Part shown: positions 11,680 through 21,777 of the stretch, in pieces
How positions within the stretch are numbered: the first letter of the stretch is position 1
How the letters are laid out: each line of letters opens with the position of its first letter
Origin: Clusia tigrina
Taxonomy: Eukaryota > Arthropoda > Insecta > Diptera > Clusiidae
Direction of reading: 5' to 3'
NCBI GenBank assembly: GCA_920105625.2
Contig: OV050030.1
Coordinates: 71,275,611 to 71,339,610, forward strand
DNA: 64,000 nucleotides
Position numbers and translations under genes: made by a program
The notes under the pieces: model-generated
Seen by the model: the letters and a program-made list of their open reading frames with translations, nothing else
Told to the model about the DNA's origin: nothing
Database searches by the model: none

Positions 11680-13779
11680 TATCTGACAGATGACGAATCA
11701 ATAGAAATGGAGTTAGAAGAAGCTGCCATAGGACAGCTAAATGAAAGTGATCAGGGTAGGTATAACTTTTCTGAAATTAACAGTAGTTTATGTCAATTAA
11801 ACTGTCCTTGTCCTTGTAGATGTGCCCGGTCCAAGTAAAAAACGTTCAGGATGGAAGCAGCGGAAGCCTGACGAATGGAAGAAGAATCTAAGAAAAAAGG
11901 CGTGTTCTCGGGGTGAAAAGCATTTGGATGAAAAAGGAAAGATGAAAATGGCGAAGTTGATTAATCCTTTGATAAATCACTCTCACAAAGAACCAACGAA
12001 TTACAAGTGCAGTTTATTTAAAGAGGAAGATCGTCTGGAAATATTCAATGATTATTGGAAAAAAGAGATACCTTTAAAGCTAAACGCAACTTCCTCCTGA
12101 AATTTACCAAAGCCATTCCAGTGAAAAGAAGAAGATCCGAAAAAGAAGTAAATTTCCGAAAGAATTTGTCTTATGAATACGTTTTACCAAAAAACAATGA
12201 AAATTTAAAAGTGTGCCGTGAATTCTTCTGTGCGACCCTTGCAATTTCGTACAAGCCCATTGCTTTGGCAAACAAAGATCGATCAAACACTGGTGAATTT
12301 TTGGGCGAAGATCAAAGAGGAAAACATGAACCTCACAACAAATTGAAGCCAGAGGTAATTGCTGCCATCAAGAACCATATTGAATCTTTCCCACCAATAG
12401 AGTCACACTATTGCCGAAAATCATTTCCCACCAATAGAGTCACACTATTGCCGAAAATCATCAAAAAGATTGTATTTAAGCAGTGGTTTAAATATTTCGA
12501 AAATGTTTGATCTTTTCAAAGAAAAAGCAGCAGGAACAGATTCTGCAAAAGTCAGTTATGAAAAGTACAAACAACTTTTCGGTCAGGATTACAACATGGC
12601 ATGTCACAAGCCCAAAAAAGATTTATGTGCTACGTGTACCCTTGCCCAATCAGCCATTGAACCATCAGAAGAACAAAAATCTGATTTCGAAGCACACATT
12701 AAAGGAAAAGAATAAAGCCGTGCTGCAATGAGATCAGACATCGAAAGTTGTGCAATGGATAAAGAGTTGATAGTTGGTACCATGGGTTTGCAATCAGTTT
12801 TGCAGATACCACAGGCTGAAGCAAGCCCATTCTATTACAAAAGAAAACTATGTGTATACAACTTCACTGTTTATAATGAAGCAACTCGTGATGGAACTTG
12901 CTACATTTGGTCTGAAGTTGATGGCAAAAGAGGAAGTAGTGAAATCGGATCTTGTGTGAAAACATTCATTGAAGGAGAAATGCAAAAAGGGTACCGAAAA
13001 ATTGTTTTGTGGTCTCATAATTGTAGTGGGCAGAACCGCAATCGTTATGTTGCTGCAATGTTGCTTCAGTTAGTACAAGAATCTCCCATTGAAATTATCA
13101 AACAAAATTTTCTAGAAGTGGGCCACACTCAAATGGACGTCGACAGTATGCATTCTGCTATTGAACATTCGGCCAAAAACTGTTCTCTATTTTCCATGAA
13201 TGATTGGTCAAACGTTATTCGTCAAGCTCGGCGTAACCATCCATACCATGTGGTACGAATGTCACATAGTGATTTCATTGATTTAAAATTGGTCAGTGCC
13301 AGATCAATGAAAAAAATTATTGTGTTCACTGACGGAGAAAAATTGAATTGGTTGAATATAAAATCATTGATGTTTTGCAAATCGATCCCTTGCCAAATTG
13401 GTGTTAAATACAACCATGATGAACAAGAATATAAAGTACGAAAACAATTCATTTGCTTATAAATCAGTGAGTTTATTTACAAGTATAGTTTTTATTTTTA
13501 GTTTGTTAATCTTGAAGTGCGTAAAGTCAGAGGAAAGCCAGCTATTAGTTGGCCATTACTTTACGAACATCTCATGCCTATAACAGAAGCCAAAAAGCGG
13601 GACTTGCAAAGTTTATGTGCTCAAAAGCTTATTCCACAGGAATTCCATGCTTGGATTGAGTGAGAAACATGTCTTTTAGTATTTAGTGCAAAAACCAAAG
13701 TTAAAAAATGCTTTCTTTCAGCTCATTGCCAATTGGAAATGAAACCGTTGAATCGAATTCCGAATCAGAGGATAATTAA
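11680..13779 (+). pseudogene. DUF7869-like transposase gene, spliced and disrupted
   Basis: Predicted exons are ~11680-11755 (acidic start, DDESIEMELEE), 11820-13460, ~13500-13660 and 13720-13779, with GT-AG borders. A basic N-terminus (RSGWKQRKPDEWKKN) is followed by a Cys-rich linker (CATC) and a C-terminal region with LWSHNCSGQNRNR, GHTQMDVDSMHSAIEH and SWPLLYEHLMP. This layout matches a family of insect transposon proteins that I know as DUF7869-containing, with an RNase-H-like fold. Lesions: a frameshift near 12090, a 37-bp tandem duplication (12387-12460) that shifts frame, and an in-frame TAA at 12713-12715. The superfamily (KDZ-, Dada- or IS3EU-like) is not settled. Confidence 0.65.
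12387..12460 (+). repeat. 37-bp tandem duplication inside the DUF7869-like gene
   Basis: Two identical 37-bp units, 12387-12423 and 12424-12460 (TTTCCCACCAATAGAGTC...). The length is not a multiple of three, so it breaks the reading frame. The identity of the two units implies a recent event. Confidence 0.9.
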
Positions 13780-14016
13780 TTTTTCAACCTTTTGTTCATT
13801 AGTATATTACTAGATTTGTTTTTCGTTAACATTCCTTGTTTTGAAATAAATGTTTTTACAGTAATCCAATGAAGTTTTCATCTGACAAAGTATGTATAAT
13901 TTTAGGCAAGTATTAACTACATATAATTTGAAAGTATCACTGCATTTCAAAATAATTTGAATTTTAGCTAGCCGTTTCAATAGTATTTTGCAATTTTCTC
14001 AAAATGACCAAAAGTG

Positions 14017-14660
14017 CACTGAGAAAAAAAGTGCGCTTTAAAATTAAATGTGAACACTTTCAAATTTTAATTAAAGTGCCTCAGTCTAAAGGTTCTTAAG
14101 CGGAGCACAAAAAAAATATTTTGTAAAAGTGGTAATTTTAAGTTTTTAAAGTGTTTACTCTTAATTAAAAAGTTAAAATTTTTGTTCTTAATGTAAAACT
14201 CTTAAATATTAAAATGTTTACTTTATTTTATAATGACAAACTTTATATTTTAAAGTAAAATATATTATTTATAAAGTAATCACTTTTAAAATTGTATTAA
14301 AAGTGAATCCATTTGGTTTTAAATTTTTAAACTTTAAAAAATAAAATTAAAACGTTTATTTTCAAAGTGTTAACTTTAAAATGTAAAGTGATCAATTTGC
14401 AGAAAAGTGTTAACGTTTATATTTAAAGTGTTCACTTTATAAATCAAAGTGTCACTTTATAAATCAAAGTGTCACTTTCTAATTTAAAGTGTTCACTTTA
14501 ATATTGAAAGTTTTAGTTTTGAGTAAAAAGTGTTCACTTTGACATTTAAAGTGAACATTTTGTATTAAAAGTGTTTACTTTTAAACTCAAAGTGTCTTTG
14601 TTTGATCTAAACGTGAACACTTTAAAACGCAACGTAAACAATTTTATTTTCAAAGTGTTT
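14017..14660. repeat. left subterminal repeat array (AAAGTGTTCACTTT-like)
   Basis: Dozens of short motifs related to AAAGTGTTCAC and GTGAACACTTT occur in both orientations over ~640 bp, including a local tandem at ~14445-14480. Arrays like this in CACTA elements bind transposase; here that role is inferred. Confidence 0.75.
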
Positions 14661-14759
14661 ATGTTTATTTGTACCGTTAGAATAAAAAAGCGTGCGTTAG
14701 CAGCATTTGTGTGATTTCGTTATAGTAAAGTGAATTTAGAAGTGTGAACAAGTTAAAAA

Positions 14760-15817
14760 ATGATCAGTCAGGGTAAAATTATTCAAGAAAGTGACTTGGT
14801 GCGAATTCTTGGCAACGATATCCAAATTAATGAGCAGGGTGCTTTAACGTACACGTGTGTTGTTGCTGGAGAAAAATCTACCAACGATAGTTTAAGTGAG
14901 GAAGATACGGATCTCCTTAATCTGCTAAAGGAGTTTGATCTGGAAACACTTTTTCTTGACCTAAAAAGTAAGTAAAAATACTTAGGCAATATAAACACTT
15001 ATGTAATATTATTAATTTTCCTTAGATGCTGGAATAACTTTTCGAAGCTTACAATTTTTGTCAAAAGAAGACATTGCGGAAGCAATAAGAAATATTGGTC
15101 TTCGAGCGGAGTTTAGAGAAAAGTTGTTTTTCTGGCGCAAGTCAAAGGTAAATATAATATTAATTTTGAAGCTTATTTGCGATGTTACGCACGTACATAG
15201 ATACAATTCCCATTTCCATATTACTGCGCTTATAATTTAGCAAGCTGTTTTTTTCAGTTTGGAATAGAAGACGAAACGTTGAGCCAGAGTTCGAAGATTG
15301 TTGGTTGGCTAGAAAAAAACCGTCACAACGATTCACCTTGTTCTTCAAATAATTCAATAAGAAGCGCATTTGGATCACAGGTAAGAATATACAGTAAAAA
15401 GTTTTGTATTAAATTTAATGGTACACTGCATTGCAGCCCCTTTCAACATTTTTAAAGAATAACTCAACCGGGAAACAACTTATTCAATATTATGAGGAAA
15501 GGGCATGTTTTACGAATAAGCAACGCGATGACCTCATTAAAATAATTTTAGAAGATGTCATGTTAACAAAGGCAAAGCTTAGACCGGAACACTTTGCTAG
15601 TATTGGGGAAGAAATAGTGGGTTTATTTCCCAAAGAGGCAACACATAAAGATGCAAAAATATATTTTAATAATATAACATCTCGATTAAATCCTGCCAAT
15701 ACAGCGGCTATGAAACGTTCTTTTTGTTTTTCAAATTTTTTACAAAAGTATAAAAATGGGTTTCCGCATCCTTTTAACACTGAAACATTTATTACAAAAG
15801 ACTTAACAAAAGAATAA
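14760..15817 (+). CDS. SAM-domain protein of the CACTG-ended element (4 exons, 277 codons)
   Basis: Exons 14760-14967, 15026-15147, 15258-15380 and 15437-15817 join in frame through consensus GTAAGT/GTAAAT donors and TTTNCAG/CCTTAG acceptors, 834 bases with no stop. After an acidic N-terminus, residues ~55-110 read as a SAM domain (LLKEFDLETLFLDL, then LSKEDIAEAIRNIG). A polar linker follows, then a C-terminal helical domain (TNKQRDDLIKIILEDVML, EEIVGLFPKEATH) seen in multicopy uncharacterised insect proteins. SAM domains mediate protein self-association; a DNA-end-binding or assembly role like that of CACTA helper proteins is speculation. The intact frames among wrecked neighbours suggest recent activity or selection. 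The ATG at 14760 is the first in frame and gives the first acidic block. Confidence 0.75.
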
Positions 15818-16314
15818 TATTTTCCTATAATATTGAACTTTGAAAATATTAACTATCAATCTGTTTATATTTCGACTATAATACATTATAAAGGAATAGA
15901 GTATAAACAAAATTATTTTTTAGCATCACTGAATGAAATAAATTGTTGTATCTATAAAATCAAACTTTTTATTTACGAAAATAGAAATTATTTACGTTCT
16001 ATGTTATCCTATTGAAATTATTAAATTTTATGAACATTTTCAGTCTTACGAGACTGGTATAACACAAAATTGCCTAAAACTGATTAACATTTCTTATTTT
16101 ACAACCCTGCCTATGAATTTACATCAAATTAACAATGGAAAGACATATGCAAGATTAAAAAAGATATGATAAAATAATGACTTATTTTTTAAATTCGTAT
16201 TATATGTAATGAGTTATTAATGAGTTATATATAAGTATTTCATAAATATAAAATAAATTTAAGTTTGTTTGAATAAAAAAAATTTGGATTAAAAATAATT
16301 AAAATAATGTGTTT

Positions 16315-16683
16315 TCTTTAAAGTTTATTGTGAACACTTTTTAATTACATTTGAAAGTGTTCACTCTTAAATTAAAAGCTAACGCTTCTAGTTTGAGATT
16401 GAATATGTTAACTTTAAGTTTAAATACAAACATTTTTGAATTGGGTCAGAAGTGTGAACTTTAAAATCAAAAGTATTTAAATTGTATTCGAAAATGCGCA
16501 TATTAAAATGTAAAGTTTTCACTTTAATATTCAAAGTGTTAACATTCATAATTTACATTTTAAAGTGTAAACTTTAAAATTAAATATTTTTCAATACGGC
16601 TGGTTTTCATACATGAAAATTTTTAATTTTAAAGTCCCTTGTACTGGATTTAAAGTGAAATTAAAGTGTCTCTTTTCTGAGTG
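16315..16683. repeat. right subterminal repeat array (AAAGTGTTCACTTT-like)
   Basis: The same GTGTTCACTTT/AAAGTGAACAC motifs as the left arm, denser towards the terminal CACTCAGAAAA on the minus strand. Confidence 0.7.
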
Positions 16684-16710
16684 TGGATATTGCACCTTCT
16701 GGCATAGCGG

Positions 16711-17526
16711 CAGGTTCAACAGCTCCAAAAATGCAACGACAGCAGAACAGCAAGCAGCGGGTAGCGGCGATATCAACGACCACATTAAGCACACACACAA
16801 TACATTTATTTATTACATAGGCACAAGGTAAAAAAAATATGTAAACACATACACACAATATATTTAGAACATATACTTATAGATAAAAGCTTATAATACT
16901 CATACGAGTATGTAAAGTATAGATATAAACTTATAATATACCTAGATATAAGCTTACATAGCACATTTAGAGTATATGAAGAATCGATATTCAGAATAAA
17001 ATACACTTGGTACACTACACTGAAACTAAACAGTATTTCTCTTATCAAGGAATAGATCGGCATCCTTTGGACGCCCTATCCTGACATTAGATAGAACTTA
17101 ATTCAGCTTTAACAAGTTAAGAACCTACTTGAAGGGAACAATTCGGCATCCTTGTGACGCCTGTATCCTTATAAAGTTTGGAAATTGATTGATTCAGCTT
17201 GAATAGTTGGTAACCTTCTTGATCGGAATAATTCGGCATCCTTTGGACGCCTGTATCTTTTCGAGAAGAGGAGCTAACATATTAGTTCAGCTTAAATAAA
17301 TTAGTGATCTTCTTGATCGGAATAGATCGGCATCCTTTGGACGCCCTGTATCCTTTCGAGTTGAGAAACTAGTATTATTTTTGTGTGTAGTGCGAGGCTA
17401 AGAACGTAACTCACGCGAATGCCGTATGATGATTTTGGGCGAAAGTCTCACAGCGACTGGACGGACTGGCTCGCGCCAGTAACTGATTAGACCAAAATAC
17501 CAGATACCGGCAGTACACCCCTACCA
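16711..17526 (+). repeat. BEL LTR fragment
   Basis: Matches 3355-4117 of the first BEL LTR closely, including the final TACACCCCTACC. The U3 part is missing. It holds four copies of a ~90-bp repeat, each opening with a (G)ATCGGCATCC- or ATTCGGCATCC-type motif near 17053, 17142, 17230 and 17326, where the first LTR shows only three degenerate ones. Confidence 0.85.
17053..17360 (+). repeat. ~90-bp tandem repeats within the BEL LTR fragment
   Basis: Four spaced units of form TCGGCATCCTTTGGACGCC, followed by CTGTATC and a variable linker. Copy number differs between LTR copies (compare 3690-3960), so the array expands or contracts inside the LTR. Confidence 0.7.
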
Positions 17527-17629
17527 TCATCATCAGGTTCATAACACTTACATCATTGTAGCATTCTAGAGTTCTGTTTTGATTAAAGATTCAATCTCGC
17601 GGCCATCCGACAATATGGGATTTACTATA

Positions 17630-18504
17630 TTACCGTTATTTTCATCTTTTCGTGAGTTACGTATGTTCGTTGTTCGCATTTTTTTTCTGTTATGTTGGTA
17701 CACATGTCTGTTATATATGTTGGCAATACCAACCATTTTGGATTGTCAGTTTGTTTTTGACAGATAAAAAGGTTAGTCGTGTTTTGGTGTGCTCTTCGAT
17801 TTTGTACTATTCGAAAAAATGGATCAAAGAAACTGTATTCAGTTTTGTGTAAAAAATGAAATTAAATGCGCAAGGAAATTTGAAATGTTGACTGTGGCCT
17901 TTGGCGAGTCTACTATGAGCAGAACACAAGTTCAATTGTGGTATAACCGGTTTAAGGAAGGTCGATGACGATGCTCGTCCTGGTCGCCCGAGCACGTCAA
18001 CAACCGATGAAAACATTGACGCAGTGAAGAAAATGATTTTGGATAATCGTCGAATCAATATCAGAGAGCCAAGCTATTTTTACGGATGTTTTAGGCATGA
18101 AACGTGGGGCAGCGAAGATTGTTCCAAAATTGATAAATTTTGAGCAAAAACAACGTCGCATGGACATCGCTCAGGTGCTGTTGTTGGCCAAAACAAAACC
18201 GTTACTACCGTATTCACCGGACTTGGCCCCCGCTGACTTTTTCCTCTTTCCAAAACTGAAGACACCGATGAAAGGAAAGCGTTTTGCTACGATTGAGGAG
18301 ATAAAAGAAAAATCGAAACAGGAGCTGTTGGCGATACCAAAAAAAGCGTTTCAGAAGTGTTTCGAGGATTGGAAAAAACGCTGGCATAAGTGTATTATAT
18401 CTGAGGGGAATTACTTTGAAGGGGACAAGATAGTTGTTGATGAATAAATAAATACTTTATTTTTTGATCACATAATAACGGTTATTTTTTTATCACACCT
18501 CGTA
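17630..18504 (+). mobile_element. mariner element, 5'-truncated and internally deleted
   Basis: The right end reads ATCACACCTCGTA, identical to the terminal repeat of the mariner at 55814-56760. The left end lacks the terminal ~20 bases and joins unrelated sequence at ~17630. The transposase frame is deleted and shifted. Confidence 0.85.
17819..18447 (+). pseudogene. mariner transposase (broken)
   Basis: The start MDQRNCIQFCVKNEIK and the helix-turn-helix region are recognisable, with a frameshift near 17965. A second deletion at ~18067 removes part of the DNA-binding domain. MDIAQ then joins directly to LLAKTK, skipping the block that holds the first two catalytic Asp residues of the DD34D triad. 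The C-terminus (YSPDLAPADFFLFPKL to KIVVDE) is intact. The mariner at 56056 has the same MDIAQ/LAK junction, so this deletion predates both insertions. Confidence 0.9.
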
Positions 18505-19172
18505 TTGATCTTACAGAGGGCAATGGAGTTAAAAAGACTATTGAGTCTTGTGATTTCCAGAGAGAATAAGCTGGCAGATGCCAGGTGTAGGAAAGTGTAC
18601 TAGGTCCTATTTTATACCTGGCGTTTACTTTGGATCTACCACAGACAGTCGCCTTATGACGTCGCCGTTTGGTAGTGATACTGCCATCATGAGCTGCCAT
18701 ACAATTCTGAGAATTGCATCGAGAGATCTTAGTGAGCACTTATAACTAATTGAGTCCTGGCTGGCTAAATGCCGCATTTCCGTAGACGAAAACAAAAGCT
18801 ACCACGTCACATTTATTCTACGTAAGGATAATTGCCCAAGGGGTCACATTAAATGGCATATCTTTTTCTCCATCTCGATCGTAGACTGACTTGGCGCAAG
18901 CACATCGAAGTAAGACGTACACAAATGAAACTGAAAGAACAAGGAATTAATGGATTACTTAATAAAAAGCAAGTGTGCCTAGCATACAAAGTTCTACTGT
19001 ACAATGCACTCATAAAACCAATATAGACGTATGGAGTCCAATTGTGGGGGAATGCTAGCTCATCCAACATTGAATTGATCCAGCGTGCACAATCGTAAAT
19101 TCTTCGAACTATTGTAAGCTGCCCCTGATACATAGAAGATGACATCTACCGCGAGATTAAAATACCACTAGT
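18505..19172 (+). mobile_element. Jockey-like LINE relic, part 1
   Basis: Decayed RT C-terminal region on the plus strand, with recognisable stretches of the ORF2 of the LINE at 25189-30106 (NESKSTHITF-like and LWGGASNSNIELIQRAQ-like segments, many stops). It ends at the 5-bp target duplication CTAGT (19168-19172) of the LTR element inserted next. The coding sense continues at 24349. Confidence 0.75.
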
Positions 19173-19370
19173 TTAGCCGGCGGGAAATTAAACGAGTGCC
19201 TCTCTGCCAACGGGTGTTCAACGACTGATCTTTATTTCTTCATGTTCTAGTGTTCTTAAGTTATCGAGTAGTTATCGTAGTGATGTATCTTAGGTAGTAA
19301 TCGATATTCACAATAACTAAATAGTAAATACATATAAGCACATACCCGTATACGAGTACTTGCTACTACA
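19173..19370 (-). repeat. 3' LTR
   Basis: 198 bp. In element orientation it begins TGTAGTAGCAAGTACTCG and ends GCCGGCTAA, preceded by GGACGGCCGAGT, a candidate polypurine tract. It differs from the 5' LTR at three positions. Confidence 0.9.
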
Positions 19371-19544
19371 ACTCGGCCGTCCTGACGACAAGATCCCCTG
19401 ATCTTTGTATACAAGAAGACTTACCGATAACTTAGAAATACATTACAGTTTTTCTTAATCATCTAATTCTTAATCTAGTCTAAACATAAATTAATTCTAT
19501 TATGATTTACAATATTTTTTTTTTTTATTTATTTATTTATTTAT

Positions 19545-20935
19545 TTATTTTTTATTTTTTTTTGTAGACTCTTTTCGTTTGTTGTTAATCCATTGTCTAA
19601 TGTTCTGGACACTCCAGACACCCTGATACGGAGCGCGAGAAACTTGAAACCCTTCTACATCTTTTAAAAGAAACCTATCATTTCTAAGAATTCGCGCAAT
19701 CTCATAAGGGCCCTTGTGTTTGGGTATAAGTTTTCTAGAAAACCCTACCGTAGAATCAAAATTTTTCACCATTACATAATCTCCTACTTTGTATTTGTAC
19801 GGTTCTCTGCGTTTTCCATCAACGTAAGTTTTATTAAAATTTTGAGCTTTGATTTGGTTATGCTCTCCCTCTTTCCGTAATTCTTCTAAATTTATTTCCT
19901 CTACGTTTTCATTAAGTTACATCAGTTTTTCTTTAAATTCGTCTAATACTTTACCCTTTTGTTCTATTCCAAACAACATTTTGCTTGGAAATTGTTTTAT
20001 ACTTCTATGTTGAGTATTATTTAACGAATATTCAACTGTTTCAACAACTACGTCCCAGTGTAATCCTCTTTCAGGTTCAACTAATTTGGCTATCATAGGT
20101 CCTATACTTCTATTAATGCGTTCTACCTGACCATTTGCCTGGGGAGAACCTGTCGCTATCTTAATGTGTTTGATGTAGTTGTCTTTCATAAACGCTTCAA
20201 ATTCGCTTGACGTGAAACAACTACCTCTATCCGACACAATACATTTTGGCTTGCTGTATGATCTGAAATGTTCTTTTAAGGCTTGAACTACTTCCTTTGT
20301 ATTTGTAGTCTTTGTGGGGTATAACCTAACGAATTTTGTAAAAGCATCAACTACTACGAATATGTGTTTCTTAACTCTTCCTGCATCTATCGGTCCATAG
20401 TGGTCTATGTGTACAATATCAAATGGCTTATTTCCCTTAGGAATGTTGTGTAGAAATCCTTCTTCTTTACCTGGTTTTGGAGAAAAAGCAACGCACTTAA
20501 GACAGTTTTCAATATGGACCGTTGACTTCGTTTTAATGTTTGGAAACCAATACCTTTTTGAAATTGCGTCTGTCATTTTATCTCTTCCCACATGTCCCAT
20601 TTCATTATGATATTTGTACATCACGTGATCTTCCATATCTTCTGGGACACAAAACAACAACCTGTTATCATTACTTTTTCTGTACAATATTCCATTTCTC
20701 ATCTCGTAAAGTTTGTGTTCTGAAGTAGTTAAAGTTTCTCTAATTTTTTGTAGCCTTCTATCTTTTGCTTGGCATATCAGTAAATTTTCTTCAAAAGTAT
20801 TTGTTCCTATAACCATCACATTCATGCATCTGCTCAAAGCATCCACGTGTTGCATGCGATTTCCTGCTCTATGTTGTAATTCATAATCATAATTCTGCAA
20901 TTCTAACGCCCACCTGGCTATTCTTGGATTTAATT
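19545..20935 (-). pseudogene. gypsy integrase (one stop codon)
   Basis: Residues from ~20900 down carry the HHCC zinc-binding motif (HNEMGH ... CLKC), then the integrase core with HIDHYGP, SDRGSCFTS and NGQVERINR as the D-D-E residues. A TAA at 19917-19919 interrupts the frame; the same frame then continues to 19545 with a C-terminal domain (KHKGPYEIARIL ... NIRQWINNK). Apart from this stop and the frameshift joining it to RNase H near 20940, it is complete. Confidence 0.9.
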
Positions 20936-20940
20936 CTACT

Positions 20941-21777
20941 TTATAGCGTTAGGGAGTTGCAGTCGGTAACAATTTTAAAACGTTTCCCTTGGAGATAAAT
21001 ACGAAACCTCCGTAACGCATAAATAATTGCTAATGTCTCCAGTTCAAAGCTGTGGTATTTTGACTCTACGTCTGTCGTCCGTTTGGAAAAATAAAACACT
21101 GGGTGTAGCTTGCCGTCTTCTTTTTTCTGCATTAATACTGCCCCAAATCCATGAGAACTTGTATCGCAATGCAATTCTGTAACATCTTTATAGTTATATA
21201 TTGACAGAACTGGAGACTGAATTAGTTTATCTTTAAGACATAAAAAACATTCTAATTCTTTTTCTTCAAAACAGAATTTTTTATCCTTTCTTAACAAATC
21301 ATAAAGGGGTTTAGCTATTATCGAAAAGTCTTTCATAAACCGTCGGAAATACGAGCATAAACCAAGAAAACTCTGTACATTGTGGACATTGTCTGGAGTC
21401 GGAAAGTTTTTAACACCTTTAATACCTTTGTCATCCGCGCTAACACCTTCTCTTGTTATCAAAAATCCTAAATATTTAATTTGGTTCTGCAAAAAATCAC
21501 ACTTGTCTAACCTTAGGTCTAACTTGTTTTGAACAAGTCTGTGTAGGACCTCTTCTAATATCTTCAGATGTTCTTCATAATTTTTTGTAGCGATCATTCT
21601 CTTATCAAATCAGCAAAAATTTTGTTTATGAACCTTTGAAACACTGAAGGTGCATTTTTTAATCCAAAGGGCATTCGTAAAAATTCATACTGTCCTAGTG
21701 GAGTGACAAAATATGTATATTTAACCGAACTTTCGTCAACAAAAACATGGAAAAACCCATTCTTCAAATCTAACTTT
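20941..21777 (-). pseudogene. gypsy RT (rear half) and RNase H, YMDD deleted
   Basis: From 21776 the frame gives KLDLKNGFFHVF and MPFGLKNAPSVFQRF. At ~21597 the sequence jumps from FADLIRE straight to MIATKN, so the segment that would carry the YMDD catalytic box is missing and the frame shifts. RT connection and RNase H follow (NQIKYLGFLITREG, ELHCDTSSHGFGAVL, HSFELETLAIIYALRRFR, TDCNS). RNase H residues appear present. Confidence 0.9.

Larger units (their letters stand above)
14017..16683 (+). mobile_element. CACTG-ended DNA element with subterminal repeats and a SAM-domain gene
   Basis: The ends are inverted repeats CACTGAGAAAA (14017) and, on the other strand, CACTCAGAAAA (16683), continuing into AGTGCGCTTTAA/GACACTTTAAT. 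Each arm (14017-14660, 16315-16683) is packed with AAAGTGTTCACTTT-like motifs in both orientations. The only gene is an intact four-exon reading frame with a SAM-like domain; no transposase is present. TG on both sides may be a 2-bp target duplication. CACTG ends, a very short duplication and subterminal motif arrays together recall the CACTA (EnSpm) superfamily, but without a transposase that is inference. Confidence 0.65.
11175..16711 (+). mobile_element. DNA transposon with DUF7869-like gene, containing a nested element
   Basis: The left end (11175) and right end (16711) are imperfect inverted repeats, GCCGCTATGCCAxAAxGTGC, matching at ~22 of the first 27 bases. Between them lie a spliced transposase-like gene (11680-13779) and a separate CACTG-ended element (14017-16683) near the right end. 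The flanks are different older elements (env remnant left, BEL LTR right), so no target duplication can be shown and the borders are tentative. Confidence 0.5.

Noticed and set aside
13900..14660. Possible CRISPR-like or satellite array
   Set aside because: Motifs are short, irregularly spaced and in both orientations, and sit at the ends of a transposon; spacers are not uniform.
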